From positions 12,881,501 through 12,945,500 of the forward strand of contig JAYKKT010000061.1 in assembly GCA_036023115.1 (NCBI GenBank): a stretch of 64,000 nt of DNA, given 5' to 3'. Below the pieces are notes generated by a model that was not told where the DNA came from, did no database searches, and was given only the letters and a program-made list of their open reading frames with translations. This stretch comes from Brasenia schreberi. Its lineage: Eukaryota; Streptophyta; Magnoliopsida; Nymphaeales; Cabombaceae. Of this stretch, positions 9,790 through 21,356 are shown piece by piece. Made by a program: the position numbers and the translations under genes. Within the stretch, counting starts at the first letter, position 1, and each line of letters opens with the position of its first letter.

Positions 9790-12700
9790 ACTAACCCAAG
9801 TTACTAAGTGATCACTGACACTATCAGTTTACAGTCAGCTAAGACTCAGTACATGGATTGGCCTTGGATGATTCCATGATGAACTCATTGAATCTTTGCA
9901 ACAACATGAATCATCACTAGAGATGAAGAAATCAAGGAAACCTTTTGCTGAATATGGGACACATTTGTATTCTCTGAAACAATTGTTAATTGTATATATT
10001 TTAAATATTATAGTATTATTAAATGTAAGTAAATTCATGTAAAAAAAAGAAAAGAACTATTCTTTAATTAAGTGAAATATTCTTTCAATTGTACAGTTTG
10101 AAGGTATATGAATCTAGTGCTCGGTTGATCTAACATGGCTTATACTTCACGTGACTAGCTTGATCTGGCAAAAGAATAACCTAGGTCATCACATAAGTTA
10201 GTGCTCCATTGATCTGATTTAGTAACATAGTATGGGATATGTGTTTGTGGAAATTATGGTGTTATTGGATGTGAAAGGAAGGACCTAAGCTTTTCGCATA
10301 ATGGAGAGTAGAGTTTGTTGATTCCCAAGACACTCAATTTCATTCTTTTTGGTTTCTTCCTCTTGATAGAGTGGTTAGTTGTTGAAATTTTAATCACTAA
10401 TAATTTTCTTTTTCTACTTCCTTTTGTTATTAGCTTTCTTCACCTTTTATGAATGTTATGTATGCACATATATCAATGTGTGTAGTTTTCCTTTTACAAC
10501 TAGAAGCCAAAGCCATGCAATTTATAGCAGTCAAACTCCTGCATACATAAAGGACACAAGAGTGCCTTGTCTATGTGCACATATATATATATATATATAT
10601 ACTACGTGTTTGTGTTGCCTTTTAGTGGCTGGTGCCTATGTTATTTTGAGTTTAACCTACTCAGTACGAAATATTTTAGAATAAAAAAGAAGAACCATTC
10701 ATAGTATTTTTTTTATTAAGAAAAAACTTAGAGTAGAATGCTTAGAGATATTCTTTAGAGAACCTTAGAAATAGTGTTATCCTATTGACATATATCATTT
10801 TTATCATATATATATGTACGATAGTGTACAAACATGTGTGAGGATTCATGAAGGAATGATGGATTAAGGATCAACTTTAAGTGTATATTATTTTCCTTAG
10901 TTATTAATGAGTTAACAAAGCATATTCAAGATAAAATCTGTTGGCATATGTTAGTGATGGATGACATTATGCTAATGGATAATTGTAAGGAAAGTAAACA
11001 AAAAATTCAAAACATATAGAAAAACATTATAAAATAAAACTTTTTGACTTAATAGAATGAAGATAGAATATATGGTATTGGAGTTTATGATTTTGTTACT
11101 ATAGAGAGCATTAAAATTAAGATTGGCACACATTGCATCCCAAAAAGGAAAGTGTTAAGCACCAAAGGTAAATTTTGTAGAGAAACGAAAAAATAATGGA
11201 GATATCACATATAAAATTAATGAAAATTGGATAAAATGCTGGGGTGCATCAATAATTTTATGTGACAAGTATATACCAATAAAGTTGAATGAAAAATATT
11301 ATAAACCAATAATTAGAACCATTATTTTACTTGATGTTGAGTGTTGGATGGTGAATCGTCAACATATGCAAAAGATGTTTGTAATAAAAATGAAGAGATT
11401 GAGATGAATGGATGATCATAAATGGAAAGACCTTATTTTTAACGAGGTTATGAGAGATAAATTAAGAGTGACATCAATAGATGATAAAATGGGGGAGAAT
11501 CCTTTAAGCTGGTTTTAACGTGTGGAAAGGCAATCAAAGAAGGTTATGGTAAGAAGGTATGAGAAACTAGATAGTGAATATATTAAAAGAGGAAGAGAAA
11601 GACTAGAAAAATGTTTAAAGCAAACAATGAAGAGTGATCCATCTTCTTTTGAGTTAACTATTAGAAAAACGTTTAAAGCAAACAATAAAGAGTGATCCAT
11701 CTTTTTTTGAGTTAACTATTAGCATCACACTGGATCAAACCTTATAAATACAATGAATCCATTTAGACGACCTATGTAATATGAGAAAGAGCCCATAGTT
11801 TTTGTAACATAGTTCAAAATGTGACTTCTTCTTTTAATCATATCGAAGAAGAGGCTTCCACTATAATCAAAGCATATTACATTCAACAATTTTCAACAAT
11901 CAATTTTTTTAAAAATTTAAGCAGTGACCCCATGTAGCCCAACTTCATTGATTTATGCGTGCGAGCTTTCTCATTAACATTTTCTTTTGAAGCACAACCC
12001 ATCATATCTCTATATTTAATTCTTAAAAACCATCACTCCAAACTGACAAGAAAATATATTATTGGATGATCAAGCTATAGACTGATCTAGTAAAATCCAA
12101 TCGGCATCCCAAAGGTATTATCAAGTACTCTTGTTGGCATCGTCATGTCTATAGATCGAAATGCCTTAGTTGAGGCAGTTTGTATAGTGGGTATCATCTT
12201 AATCATTGTCGAGTATGGTGCAAAGGTGACAAACACATGGCCCATTCCTGAAGAAGTTCCATATCACAATGCATTGTGATTTTATCATCTGGCTCCTCTA
12301 GCAAATATTTCTGAATTTCTCTCAGCCTTATAGAGACATCCTGATTTGAAGCAAGTTGATTTGTATTTGAGTATTCTGTAAGGTGAGAACTCTTAGACCA
12401 AGATCCTTCGAAGTATGAACCTACAACATCAGTAGAACCACCATCATATTGCTCACAAGTTTGTTTTTGTTTCTTTGTTGGTGGCAGTGGTACTCCATCT
12501 AAGGTTTGACCAATTCCGTTTGCATCATCATTGTTGAGCACCTTTTCAGTTCCTTTTAGGATATAACTATAATTTGCATTTTCTTCTTTTTTTGCATTAT
12601 CTACTTGCATCAACTTTTCAGTATCTTCTTGTAACAAACTGACATCTCGATCAGGTTTTCCCTCAATGGTACCGTACTTTTGTGGCGACCATTTGATTTC

Positions 12701-12900
12701 ATGAGAACCTGATCCTTCACCATTTGATTTTCTTTGAGTTGATTGCTTCAGCTTTTGTTTCCGTGGCTCTTCTGATTCAGTCGTTCTATATATCTTACAT
12801 ATAACAATTTCTTCAAGCTGCATTGAATTTATTTGAATATCAAGAAAGCTACTAAAAGAAATGTAGACCTTTGACAAGGATAGACCTTAAGTTTAAAGAA
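9790..12900. repeat. Segmental duplication unit C (contains the last exon of the intact NAC gene)
   Basis: Same order of parts as unit A. The conserved minus-strand segment (9835-10035) comes first, followed by an unknown spacer, a short TA repeat (10578-10603), RTE debris (10690-11790), the NAC 3' flank (11790-12200) and the NAC last exon. The intact gene continues to the right beyond the duplicated part. Confidence 0.75.
10690..11790 (+). mobile_element. Degenerate RTE LINE fragment, unit C
   Basis: Follows the long LINE from about 43040 to its 3' end. Landmarks are ACATGTGTGAGGATTCATGAAGG, GAGTTAACAAAGCATATTCAAG, the region GRRYEKLD and the end ATCACACTGGATCAAACC. It holds about 50 bp of extra internal duplication near 11640-11715 (AACTATTAG...AACAATAAAGAGTGATCC repeated). 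It was present before the segmental duplication because units A and B carry it too. Confidence 0.75.
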
Positions 12901-14589
12901 GCTTGTGAAAACAAGCCAAAAAAATTAATTAGAGACAATTCTTGCCGACATCTATGAACTTTTTCATGGATACAAGGAAAAGCTAAAATATTTCAAATGT
13001 ATCGGTAGTTTAAATGTACCTCAATATGGTTTTATATTATATCATTATCATATTATATTACATTATATTATATTGTATTATATTGTTTATGCATATATAT
13101 ACAAATATTTATACACTACACACATGTAGAGAAATATGTGTGTAATACTTATAAAAATACAAGTATGTATATGCAAACAATTTGAAGTTTTGGTTCTTAG
13201 TGTCACTACTGCATAATTCGATATTTTAGAACCCAAAAAGCATTATAATAATAATGAAAACATCTTTTACATATTTAGGAGTTTGATAGAGATGATTTTC
13301 ATAATAGTGACCACGACAGAATCTAGGTTCTATAGGGAAAATAGGAAATACTTAGTAACAAAAAGGCATTTATTCTTAGAGCACTAGTATACATATGGTT
13401 TTCTCGATAATTTTTTCAAACTGGTTTTAATAGCACAAAACTCTTAGCGAAATCCTGCTAAAAGCTTACCGTCTTGTGACGTCCATCGACATTGTCCTTC
13501 TCATTATTCTTCCTAATTGTTGAATTTTTCTTAGTCTTCTTGAGGGGACTGTGAGAATCTTGTAAGCAATATTCAATCATTTTCCAACTTGTTCTTTTTC
13601 TTTGTCGGTAAGTTCCTCTATAATAATCCAGTATCCTTTTCTCCCCAATCTTGTCATGGGGGTTGTCCTTATCAAAGATGCATATCCTTTTCGAAATTGC
13701 CTTCCAGAAGCCGAGGCTGGCTGATCTATTTGGGCGGTTCCCATTAGTATACTTTCTTTCAGTGGAGCTGAAGAAGTAATAAGCATCACCAACGCAAATA
13801 CCATTATCTGATATCATGAAAAGCTAAAAATAATTAGAAAGAGTTAATGGGGATCAAATAGTTGAAAGAATTCCAACTACATGAAATAGAGGACTAACCG
13901 CAGAGATCCTTGGGATCGGATGAATATACATTGACCGTAGAGATCAAGTCATTAGCAGAATTGTTATCCGGGTTTTGTTTCTTCGGTATTAAGTAGTGAG
14001 TGATCACGTCATGATCAGTGGGGTCAAACTTCATTCCTACTTTCCACCAGTTGGGATGTTTGATCGAGCTTGCCATTGATGTAGGGTGGAAAGATCCTGT
14101 GAGCAAACTTACATTAGGTTAGCTTGAACCTCAACTTCTAAGTTTTATGTGTCACAACCTGAATCAGTATTTGGACATTCCCAAAAAAATATGGGTACAC
14201 CTATAATCTCAAATAAGATGACAGAGTCATATTATCACAGAACTTTATCTTTCGGATTCGGGAGTTTCGCCTCAAAATTCCACGACTTTCATGGAGTTCT
14301 ATAACCAAAGAGACCCTAATTCCCCGAGTTATAAAAGTTCCACAATGGAATATGAAGGACATACCAGTGACCTATCAATACTTGTTCAACGACTCAAACT
14401 CTAACGCATGGCGTGCAGATGGACGAGATACATATGGGTGCCAGTTGATGTTGGTTTTGTACTGCTGAAGCTTCTAAGCAATTCAACGTATTAGGGTCAT
14501 ACTCGTAGCTGCTTCCAAAATTTACCTTCTATGTTTTTCATGCCAGCCAACTTTATGCCCCAACTTAGTGGGTAGAGCGTATCATCCAT
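12203..14589 (-). CDS. NAC-domain transcription factor (four exons, about 404 aa)
   Basis: The model is complement(join(12203..12817, 13470..13807, 13899..14096, 14526..14589)), and every junction has GT/AG and keeps the frame. The NAC DNA-binding domain spans roughly residues 35-210. Subdomain A reads VGMKFDPTDHDVITHYL, C reads YYFFSSTERKYTNGNRPNR and GFWKA, D reads RKRTSWKMIEYCL, and E reads IVICKIYR. The exon joint before subdomain E is at 13470/12817. The C-terminal part is Ser/Asn/Lys-rich with a basic patch (PTKKQKQ). NAC proteins are plant-specific nuclear regulators. The long spacer between D and E and the unusual subdomain A mark a divergent member. A downstream start at 14076 (MASSIKH) is also possible and would drop the first exon. 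The last exon lies in a tandem duplication. Confidence 0.8.
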
Positions 14590-15045
14590 GTCTGAAATAC
14601 GAAACAAAATGTCGATTGATTGAGAAAGAAGAGAAATGCTTCCTCTGTTCAGAAAGGACATAGAATTCGTATATTTTCGCAACCTCACGAGAGATTGGTA
14701 GTTTCAGGAAAAGCTCTCTGTGTGTGTGCGAGAGAGAGAGAGAGAGATTCTGACCGAAAAACATGCATTCGTATTTGCCCCAACAGAACTCTCAGTCTCG
14801 TCCATGTTGAAGAATCAGTCCTGCCGAGAAGAACCGAAATTTTCTAGGCTTCTTGAAAGTCCGAGAATCGAAGGAGATGAACGGTATTCCGAATACAGAA
14901 AAATTAGAACCAACTGTAGGCGTCAAAAAACGATAAATGAATGCAAATTTTCCCAATAATGCAAAACAAATTCTTGAGTGTCTCCCCTATTTATGGGACT
15001 TGAGAGGAATCCTAGTTAACGAAGGAAAATGATGATAGTGTGTAT
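14590..15045. other. Upstream region of the NAC gene
   Basis: A minus-strand acceptor (TATTTCAG, 14592-14599) precedes the proposed first coding exon, so a 5' untranslated exon probably lies in 14600-14970. A GA microsatellite occupies 14724-14747. No TATA box could be fixed with confidence. Confidence 0.4.
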
Positions 15046-15135
15046 GCAAGCCTCACCTCCTGCCTTGTTGGCTTAATCGTGATCGTTCCTGTGCAAGCCG
15101 CACCCCATGCCTTGTTGTCTTAATCGTGATCGTTC
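15046..15135. repeat. Two-copy 47-bp tandem repeat
   Basis: Units start at 15046 and 15093. Both contain GCAAGCC, CCTTGTTG and CTTAATCGTGATCGTTC with few differences. Confidence 0.85.
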
Positions 15136-15721
15136 AAACGCTATTTTTTTAAGAAAAATTTTGGGTGCTCATTACATGTGTTGACTCCAAAAAGAGATCG
15201 AGGACACATGATAGAGAGTCAAGATTCTCAAAAAAGGAGGAACACTTAGCTCTCGAGGGATTAAGAACCCGAATGTGTAAAGCGGACCTATTATCCTAAG
15301 TTGGTAAGTTGAGACCGCAAACATGTAAAACCAGCCCATCACTTTCAGTCGATTTTAAAATACAGATCATGGGGTCAATTAATACGTCCCATAAATCAAT
15401 ATGACGGCAAAAAAAGTGAGATAAACAAAAAAAATAGAGAGTTATAGGGAGTCATGCCCAAGAAGAACAGCATGTGCTCTATTGTTTCCATGAAAGTCTA
15501 TACATAACACTTTTAACTAAAAAAAGATATCAATGACACATATTTTTCTTTCCTTACTTTTCTTTAGTCTTACTTCCCTAGAGTAACAGTAATGTTCCCT
15601 CAACATCTTCTCAAACACATCAAGTACTTCATCCTTTTAGGCATCCTCATAAGCAACCAGAATACACATAATCGGATCGTTAAAGACCCATTCTATTATT
15701 TGAAACCTTATCCACTCATCT
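15136..15721. other. Gene-free stretch left of the copia element
   Basis: No coding or RNA signature was recognised. The last five bases (15717-15721, CATCT) resemble the bases after the 3' LTR of the following element (21819-21823, AATCT), consistent with a target duplication changed at one base. Confidence 0.45.
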
Positions 15722-16065
15722 TGTTACATTAAGATGGCCATTCTCGGTTTGGGTAACGGTTGGACTGGCCATCCAGCCGTTACCAGAGGAGAGGCCTGAT
15801 AAGTAACGGACAACCGTTACCGGAGACGAGGGAAGCCACGAGAGGAGAATACCAGACGACAGGGGAGCGGATACCTATAAAAGGGCATCCATTCACAGAG
15901 AAAATATATAGAAAAATACAGAGCTTCTTACAGAAGTGATATACAGAATACAATCGTCTGAGAAAACTCTCGTGAGGAAACCTCCCGACGAAGTCATCAA
16001 CATCCGCTGCGAAACCTCCGGCGATCAGAGTACCGGAAAGGTAAGACTCAAATTTCAAACTGTTA
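15722..16065 (+). repeat. 5' LTR of the 15.7-kb copia element
   Basis: It is 344 bp and starts TGTTACATTAAG. A TATA box, TATAAAAG, lies at 15876-15883, a likely U3/R promoter. It matches the 3' LTR except for lacking about 118 bp of palindromic repeats. Confidence 0.9.
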
Positions 16066-16066
16066 G

Positions 16067-16079
16067 TGGTATCAAAGCC
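16067..16079 (+). other. Primer-binding site
   Basis: TGGTATCAAAGCC lies one base after the 5' LTR. It is complementary to the 3' end of plant initiator methionine tRNA with one change from the usual TGGTATCAGAGC. Confidence 0.85.
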
Positions 16080-16192
16080 TAGTTCCTTGCAAAAAAAAAA
16101 AAAAAACCAGAGAGAAGAGGGTTAGGATTTTTTTTTTTTTTTTAAAAAGGAGATCGGTCGGCGATCGGCAGTCGGACAGGAAAGCAGAAGCA

Positions 16193-16470
16193 AGCCGGCG
16201 AATAAAAGCCCCAAAGGCAAACCAGAGGCAAGCCGGCGGATAAAAGCCCCAAAGGCAAACCAGAGGCAAGCATGCGGAAAAGCCCCAAAGACAAACCAGA
16301 GGCAAGCCGGCGGAAAAGCCCCAAAGGCAAACCAGAGGCTAGCCGGCGGAAAAGCCCCAAAGGCAAACCAGAGGCAAGCCAGCGAGAAGCCCCAAAGGCA
16401 AACCAAAGGCTAGCCGACGGAAAAGCCCCAAAGCAAATCAGAGGCAAGCCTCAAAAAGCAAAACAACGGC
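16193..16470 (+). repeat. 36-bp tandem repeat in the copia leader
   Basis: About seven imperfect units of a 36-39-bp repeat built on AAAGCCCCAAAGGCAAACC and AGAGGCAAGCCGGCGG. Because 36 is a multiple of three, the plus-strand frame from 16272 reads a basic 12-residue repeat, (R)RKSPKGKPEAS, several times. It sits between the primer-binding site and gag. It may be only untranslated leader. Confidence 0.85.
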
Positions 16471-16679
16471 AAGCCAGAAAACACCCGAAGGCGAGACAAA
16501 AAAGAAAAACAAAGAACCCGATTGAAGCGCCTAGAAGAAGAAAAACCATCGAACGCCGACGCCGACAGCCGAAACCCCTCCCTCTCTCTCTCTCTCTCTC
16601 TCTCTGGAAAAATCCAAATACTGTGCATTTTTTATTTTTTGCTTTTATAAAAATAATAATAATTAAAAAAAAAAACCGC

Positions 16680-16800
16680 GGTTTTCACAAAACCCCGACG
16701 GGAAAACCAGCGCTTTTCAAAACTACCAACGGTTTCCCGAAAACCAACAGCGGTTTTCTGAAACCGCCAGTGGTTTCAGAAAACCGCCTCGGGTATTGAG
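16680..16800 (+). repeat. GAAAACC/GGTTTTC inverted-repeat cluster in the leader
   Basis: Short blocks such as CGGTTTTC, GAAAACCG and GGTTTC recur in both senses, which would allow several hairpins in the leader RNA. Confidence 0.6.
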
Positions 16801-17293
16801 AGAGAAAGACAAAATTGCCCCTATCGTTTTCTGATTATTTCAAAATTGGCACTACAAAAGGACAGGTTTACCCCTTGGACGTTTTTGAAAATTACAAAAT
16901 ACCAGCGGCTGCTGATTTACTTTATTATCCAACCCGGTTTGGAAAATATCAGTTATGCCTCAATCAAAAGATAGGTTTACCCCTGTTTCTTTTGAAAAAT
17001 TACAGATTCGCCCTGAGAGTTAAGATTACGATTTCAACCCCGATCAGTTACGAATTTTACAAGAATACAAAATAGTGATTTTACGAGTTTGTCCTTGTAA
17101 TTTTTCAAAAATTACAAAAAGGGACAAATAAATAAAATTATAGATTTATCCTTTGGTATTGGTTTAGAGGCAGAAAAATCCTTAAAATTATTAGATTTTC
17201 TGCATCAAGTTAACGTGTTTCTTGTTTTGTGTTGATTCTTTGTTTCCTTTAGAAAGAATAAGACCGCCTGCTTGATATTTTTGCCAAACAAAA

Positions 17294-18110
17294 ATGAGTT
17301 CTAGGATATGTGTATCCGAACTAGCAAAAACAGAAAAATTAAACGGTCTGATCTTCCAGACATGGAAGAGAAGAATCCCGTTAGCTCTAACACTGGAAGG
17401 TGTAGAGTATGTGTTAAAGGAAACAGTGCATCCTCTATCATCAGACGCAAGTCAACAACAGTTAGAAATATATAAAACATTTCTAAAAGACGACACCATA
17501 GCAAGAACTGTAATGTTAACTTATATGAAGGATGACCTGATTAGGGTCTTTGAGGAATATGAGACTGCAAAAGAGTTGTTTGACTCTTTAACAGCTAAGT
17601 ATGATACAACTACAAAGTTGCATGTGCAGTTGCTACTACAAAAATACAACTCCTTTAGAATGAAAGATAGTAGAACATGTAAATCATATGTTGGTAATGG
17701 CTAGGAATTTAGCTGTAGCCAAATCAGTCATCCTCAAACCAATGCAGATATCAACTATACTGAACAGTCTACCTCTATCATGGAATGTGGTCACCACTGC
17801 CTTAAGGTTAGGGCCTGAAATCAACCTTTCAAAATTGCCCCTAAAGCTAGCAATTGAGCAAGAACACATGCTCAAAAACAAAAGAAAAAAACAGATAGTA
17901 ATCTAGGATGAGTTGGCATCTAGCCCCAAAACCAACCAGAAAAAGAAACCAAATAAAAAGTTTGGCAAGAATCACAAGAAAGGCAGTCAAGCTTTTAAGA
18001 AATCACAGAAAACCGCTTCCCGGATCAAGTGCTTCAACTGTGAAAAGATGGAGCACTACAAGAGGGATTGCCGCAACAAGAAAGGTGGAAGAAACAACCC
18101 ACAACGCGGA
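17294..18110 (+). pseudogene. copia gag (nucleocapsid) remnant
   Basis: The frame opens at 17294 (MSSRICVSELAK) and reads a typical gag, with TWKRRIPLAL and LWDSLTAKYD-like ELFDSLTAKY. A frameshift at about 17690 and a stop at 17903 split it. The last part holds a zinc knuckle, CFNCEKMEHYKRDC (C-x2-C-x4-H-x4-C), at about 18030-18070. Gag would package the element RNA. Confidence 0.9.
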
Positions 18111-19684
18111 CAATCGGAGAAGCAGGACATAATCTGTGTAATTTCAGAATGCCTATACTTGGATCGCCCTGTTATAGGTTGGTGGATCGACTCAAGAGCT
18201 ACGAGACACATCTCAAAAACCAAGGAAGGGGCAATTGATCTAAAGGAATATCAACTCGGACAACACTCATGTGTACATGGGAAACAGTACTTTCTCAGAT
18301 GTTATGGGTATTGGATCCTTTAGGATATTTGTACAAGGCAAACCAATTATACTGACCGATGTGTTAATTGTGCCATCTATAAGGCGCAATCTGGTCTCAG
18401 TCCCTGCTTTAGTAAAGAAAGGTTTTGAAGTAAGGTTTGTATCTAACAAGGTGACTATGGGAAAACATGAGAGAATCTTGTTCTCGGGAGAATTTGATGT
18501 AGAACATGGACTGTTCAAGTTATCCGATAATGAAAATCATCAATCTTCTGTTTATATTGAAAGTGTCTTTTCTGTTGATGTGAATATGTGGCATAAACGC
18601 CTAGGGCATATAAGTTTGGAAAAGTTGAGGAAATTATCCAACTTTGACTTATTATCCGAATTTGAGGAAAAGACTTTCAACAAATGTGAAGCTTGTATAC
18701 AAGGAAAAATGACAAGGAAAGTCTTTCCCAAGGAAACAAAAATGGCAACAACCCTGTTAGAGATTATTCACACAGATTTATGTGGACCTTTTAGAGTAAA
18801 GACACATCGAGGAAAGGGTTACTTTATAACCTTTATCGATGACTACTCTAGATATACGTATATATATCTTTTAGCACATAAATCAGAGGTACTTAAAGCA
18901 TTTAAAGAATATAAACAAGAAGTGGAAAACCAATTGGGGCATACTATCAAAGTCTTGAGATCAGACAGAGGAGGTGAGTATACCTCAGCAGAATTTTTAG
19001 AATTCTGTAAAGACTTTGGTATTACTAAACAAAATACAATGCCTAGAACACCTCAACAAAATGGTGTAGCTGAAAGGTACAATAGAACCTTATTGAATAT
19101 GACAAGGTCTATGATTATTGATGACTCTCTACCAAGAGTATTTTGGGGAGAAGCGGTAAGCACAGTTGTTTATGTGATCATGTAAAGTTGTGTTCACTAC
19201 ACCATATGAGATGTGGTTTAGGAGAAAACCCAACCTAAGTCATCTCAGGAGATGGGGATCAATTGCACATGTCAAGATCCTTGATCAGTCTAGAGATAAA
19301 CTAGACAGTAGGTCCTTGAGGTGTATATTTATTGGATATCCAAAAGGTTCAAAAGGATATCGGTTCTATCATAAGGACCAAGGACTCATTGAAAGCAGAG
19401 ATGTTGAATTCTTAAAAGATTCTAAGAATGACATCTTGGAAAACAATGAAGAGTATGTTGAAGATTTGGTAGATTTTGACCAATCATCTTTTGAGCCCAT
19501 AGAAGAACTTCTTGAAACTACCGATACCTTAATTGGACATAAGAGGCCAAGAGTCATTCCATCCTATTTAAAGGATTATCACACTTACCTTTCAGAAGAA
19601 GTGTGTAATTTAGTAGATTTAGATGAATTGACTGATAACTTGACTTATCAGCAAGCAATGAATTCATCGGAAGCAACAGACTAG
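18110..19684 (+). pseudogene. copia protease and integrase remnant
   Basis: Protease appears as WWIDSRATRHIS, where the usual active-site DSGAT has Gly changed to Arg. After a frameshift near 18270 the GAG-pre-integrase motif MWHKRLGHIS and a CEAC zinc pair lead into the integrase core. This has HTDLCGPF, FIDDYSRYTY, SDRGGEYTSAEF and PQQNGVAERYNR, which include the D, D and E of the DDE triad. A stop/frame change at 19184 separates the C-terminal part that starts FTTPYEMWF. Confidence 0.9.
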
Positions 19685-19693
19685 GAAAAAGCC

Positions 19694-21192
19694 ATGGATG
19701 AGGAAATTGAATCCATTGAGAAAAACCAAGTCTGGGAATTGGCTGATTTGCCAAAAGAAAGAAAAGCCATAGGTTGTAAATGGGTTCTGAAAAAGAAATA
19801 TAAGGTCGATGGTACAATCGACAAGTTTAAAGCGAGGTTGGTTGCAAAGGGTTTTTCACAAAAGGAAGGGATAGACTATGTTGAGACATATTCCTCGGTT
19901 GCGAAATTTGCATCCATACGTATAATCCTGGCAATATCTGCATATTATGATTTGAATTTATATCAGTTAGATGTAAAGACTGCCTTTCTAAATGGCAATC
20001 TAGAAGAAATCATATAAATGCAGCAGCTCGAAGGATTTATGATTGAAGGTCAAGAAGATAAAGTGTATAGGTTGAAAAAATCTCTATATGGCCTAAAACA
20101 GTCACCTCGCCAATGGTATTTGACTTTTCAAAATGCCATTATAGAACTTGGGTTTGTGGCTAACAAACTTGATCACTGTGTTTATGTTTGGAACAGTGGG
20201 AGCTACTTTGTCATCTTATCTTTGTATATCGTTGACATATTGTTGACTGAAAATGACAATAAAATGATTGTCAAAACCAAGTCATGGTTGAACTCCAAGT
20301 TCGAAATGAAAGATATGGGAGAAGCATCCTATATCCTGGGTATAAAGATCTCTCAAGATAGAGGATCTAGACTCTTATGCCTGAGTCAAGAGAGATATAT
20401 AGACTATATCCTCAAGAAATTCAAAATGGGTGAATGCAAGTCTGCAGATACTCCTATTGCAAAAGAGGAGAAACTAAGTAAGGCTGATTGTCCGGGTGAA
20501 GGAGACGATAAGCCTAATGTTCCTTATGCTCAAGCTGTTGGCAGCTTGATGTATGCTATGTTGTGTACAAGACCTGATATCAGCTTTGCTGTTGGTCTTG
20601 TCAGTAGATATCAAAGTAATCCAAGTTGGCAGCATTGGATAGCTGTAAAAAGGATTCTAAGATATCTGAAAGGAACAAAGGACTTGAAACTATGTTTTCA
20701 AGCAAATGAATTAGAAGTGGTAGGATACTCAGATGTTGACTTTGCTAGGAGCAAAGATGACAACAAATCAACCTCAGGACAAATATTCTTATTTGGAGGT
20801 GGTGTTTTTCTTGGGCATGTAAGAAATAGGGTTGTGTAGCATTGCATACACAGGAAGCTGAGTATATTGCTTGTTGTATGGGTGCAACAAGTACTGTCTG
20901 GATAAGCCGCTTCATACGTGATTTGAAGTTGGAAATAACAGATGAGCCGGTGGTTATCTATTGTGATAACAATGCAGCAATTACTCTTATTAAGAGTGGA
21001 GCAGATTGCTCAAAAAGCAAGCATATAGTGGTAAAATACCACTATGTTCATGATATGGTTATGAGAAAGGAAATATCTATCTCATACATGCCAACAGAAG
21101 ATATGTTGGCAGACCCCTTAACCAAAGGCATAATGAAAGAACTCTTCTCAAAACATGTTAGAAACATGGGTTTGAGATATGTTGTTGTATAG
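19694..21192 (+). pseudogene. copia reverse transcriptase and RNase H remnant
   Basis: RT begins NQVWELADLPKERKAIGCKW and continues to QLDVKTAFLNGNLEE. A stop at 20015 precedes KKSLYGLKQSPRQWY. The catalytic box reads LYIVDILL instead of LYVDDILL, so the second Asp of the YVDD motif is lost. RNase H follows a stop at 20837 with TQEAEYIA, YCDNNAAITL and SKHIVVKYHYVHD, ending DMLADPLTKG. Confidence 0.9.
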
Positions 21193-21356
21193 GTAAATAA
21201 CCATACAATGGATGATTTGTTGCGTAGGAAAATAACCACACAACAGGTTCTGATTGCAATAGTAATCAGGGATAGACATAACTAGGAAAAACCTCGGAAA
21301 AGTGGGAGGAAAAATCAGTATGTCGATACACTTGGCTCAAATGGCCAAGTGGGAGA

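Noticed and set aside
16072..16628. Minus-strand open frames reading repeated LPLVCLWGF words
   Set aside because: They are the antisense of the 36-bp leader repeat of the copia element, whose sense is fixed by LTR, primer site and pol.
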